A stretch of 64,000 nucleotides of DNA from Thiocapsa roseopersicina (GTDB lineage Bacteria > Pseudomonadota > Gammaproteobacteria > Chromatiales > Chromatiaceae): the NCBI RefSeq assembly GCF_900106925.1, contig NZ_FNNZ01000013.1:1-64000 (forward strand), written 5' to 3'. The notes under the pieces were generated by a model that saw only the letters and a list, made by a program, of their open reading frames with translations, was not told where the DNA came from and made no database searches. How positions within the stretch are numbered: the first letter of the stretch is position 1; each line of letters begins with the position of its first letter. The position numbers and the translations under genes are program-made. Of this stretch, positions 63,419 to 64,000 are shown one piece after another.

Positions 63419-64000
63419 CGGCCGGGGAGCGCGCATCGCGGAAGCGGATCGTCACGATGAGCCCGTCGGCATCGCCGCCGAGCGCGATGGATGCCTGATG
63501 CAGATCGAGCACGGCCTTCACGAGGCTCAACCCGAGTCCGCTGCCGGGCGTAGAGCGGCTGTCGTCGAGGCGAACGAAACGATCGAGGACCCGGTCGCGC
63601 GCCTCGGGCGGAATGCCCGGCCCGGAATCGCGAATCGTCACCGTCACGCCATCCTCCGAAGATGCTCCTGCAAGCGCGATGGTCCCGCCCGGAGGCGTGT
63701 ATTTGATGGCATTGTCGACTAGGTTGGCCAAGGCTTGGAACAGGAGGTCGCGATCGCCCGTGACCTGGATCGGACCGTCGAGCCGAAGCCTTAAGTCCTG
63801 CCCCTTCTCGGCCGCGAGCGGCTCGTAGAGCTCGGCCAAATCCTCCAGCAGGGCGGCCAGATCCACGCGGGCAAAGGCGGCCCGTCGGGCGCCGGACTCG
63901 ATGCGAGCGATCCGCAACAGCGCATTGAATGTGGACAGCATCTCCTCGGTATCGGCGATCGTCTCGGCGGCGAGCGAGCGGGCGTTCTCGCAGCCGTCGA
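63414..64000 (-). CDS. Sensor histidine kinase, C-terminal part
   Basis: A partial gene running off the window edge; 195 residues are visible. The end of the dimerisation helix (FNALLRIARIESG) and a full HATPase domain are present: N box LVDNAIKYTPPGG, G1 DSGPGIPPEARDRV, F box RFVRLDDSR and G2 GSGLGLSLVKAV. The wording is typical of EnvZ/QseC-type two-component kinases. The sensor part and the response regulator lie beyond the window. The TAA stop comes from the dispersed repeat. Confidence 0.92.
   Translation of the reverse strand, partial: DGCENARSLAAETIADTEEMLSTFNALLRIARIESGARRAAFARVDLAALLEDLAELYEPLAAEKGQDLRLRLDGPIQVTGDRDLLFQALANLVDNAIKYTPPGGTIALAGASSEDGVTVTIRDSGPGIPPEARDRVLDRFVRLDDSRSTPGSGLGLSLVKAVLDLHQASIALGGDADGLIVTIRFRDARSPAA

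Overview
The window comes from a high-GC purple sulfur gammaproteobacterium of the Chromatiaceae, most like Thiocapsa and its relatives. The evidence is a chromosomal photosynthesis gene cluster with several LH1 gene pairs, a tetraheme PufC, spirilloxanthin-type carotenoid genes (crtC, crtD, crtE, crtF), and bchE as the only Mg-protoporphyrin ester cyclase gene, with no acsF. The species assignment is inference; no rRNA gene is present.

Layout. Bases 1-13.2k hold general metabolism: an HEAGH-motif protein, an exported Hsp20-like protein, a SnoaL-like protein, mtaB, murI, xthA, murU, a GCS2-type ligase with an M14 aspartoacylase-like enzyme, and lipA. A three-gene minus-strand unit follows: yjbQ, a RuBisCO-like protein gene, and idi. 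This unit lies directly downstream of the puf operon. From 13.3k to 25.9k, read on the minus strand, is the superoperon crtE-crtF-bchCXYZ-pufB1A1LMC-pufA2-pufB3A3. crtD and crtC diverge from crtE on the plus strand (26.0-28.5k). The minus strand from 46.1k down to 28.6k carries bchFNBHLM, puhABC, puhE, bchE, hemN, bchJ and a MenE-like ligase gene. Plus-strand ppsR1-bchG-bchP (46.7-50.3k) diverges from bchF. A bacteriophytochrome gene and a second ppsR follow on the minus strand (50.6-54.2k). Past a tRNA-Arg(CCT), housekeeping genes return: coaX, birA, an M61 peptidase, an RRM protein, rhlE, an H-NS-family protein, queA and namZ. The window ends inside a sensor histidine kinase gene.

How it works together. 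bchH/M/E/J, N/B/L, F, X/Y/Z, C, G and P cover most of the route from protoporphyrin to bacteriochlorophyll a; bchI, bchD and bchO are not here. crtE, C, D and F supply the start and end of spirilloxanthin synthesis; crtB and crtI are elsewhere. puf and puh encode the reaction centre and LH1. Control is visible: two promoters carry paired TGT-N12-ACA motifs (PpsR/CrtJ type) exactly 8 bp apart, in the crtE/crtD gap and upstream of pufB1.

Most notable points: (1) a cysteine-free second PpsR beside a bacteriophytochrome that has lost its kinase module; (2) a dispersed palindromic repeat in three copies whose right end supplies the stop codon of the adjacent minus-strand gene every time; (3) a RuBisCO-like protein gene co-directional with idi behind puf; (4) an LH1 alpha gene without its beta partner; (5) a nested-palindrome element at 1.56-1.72 kb.
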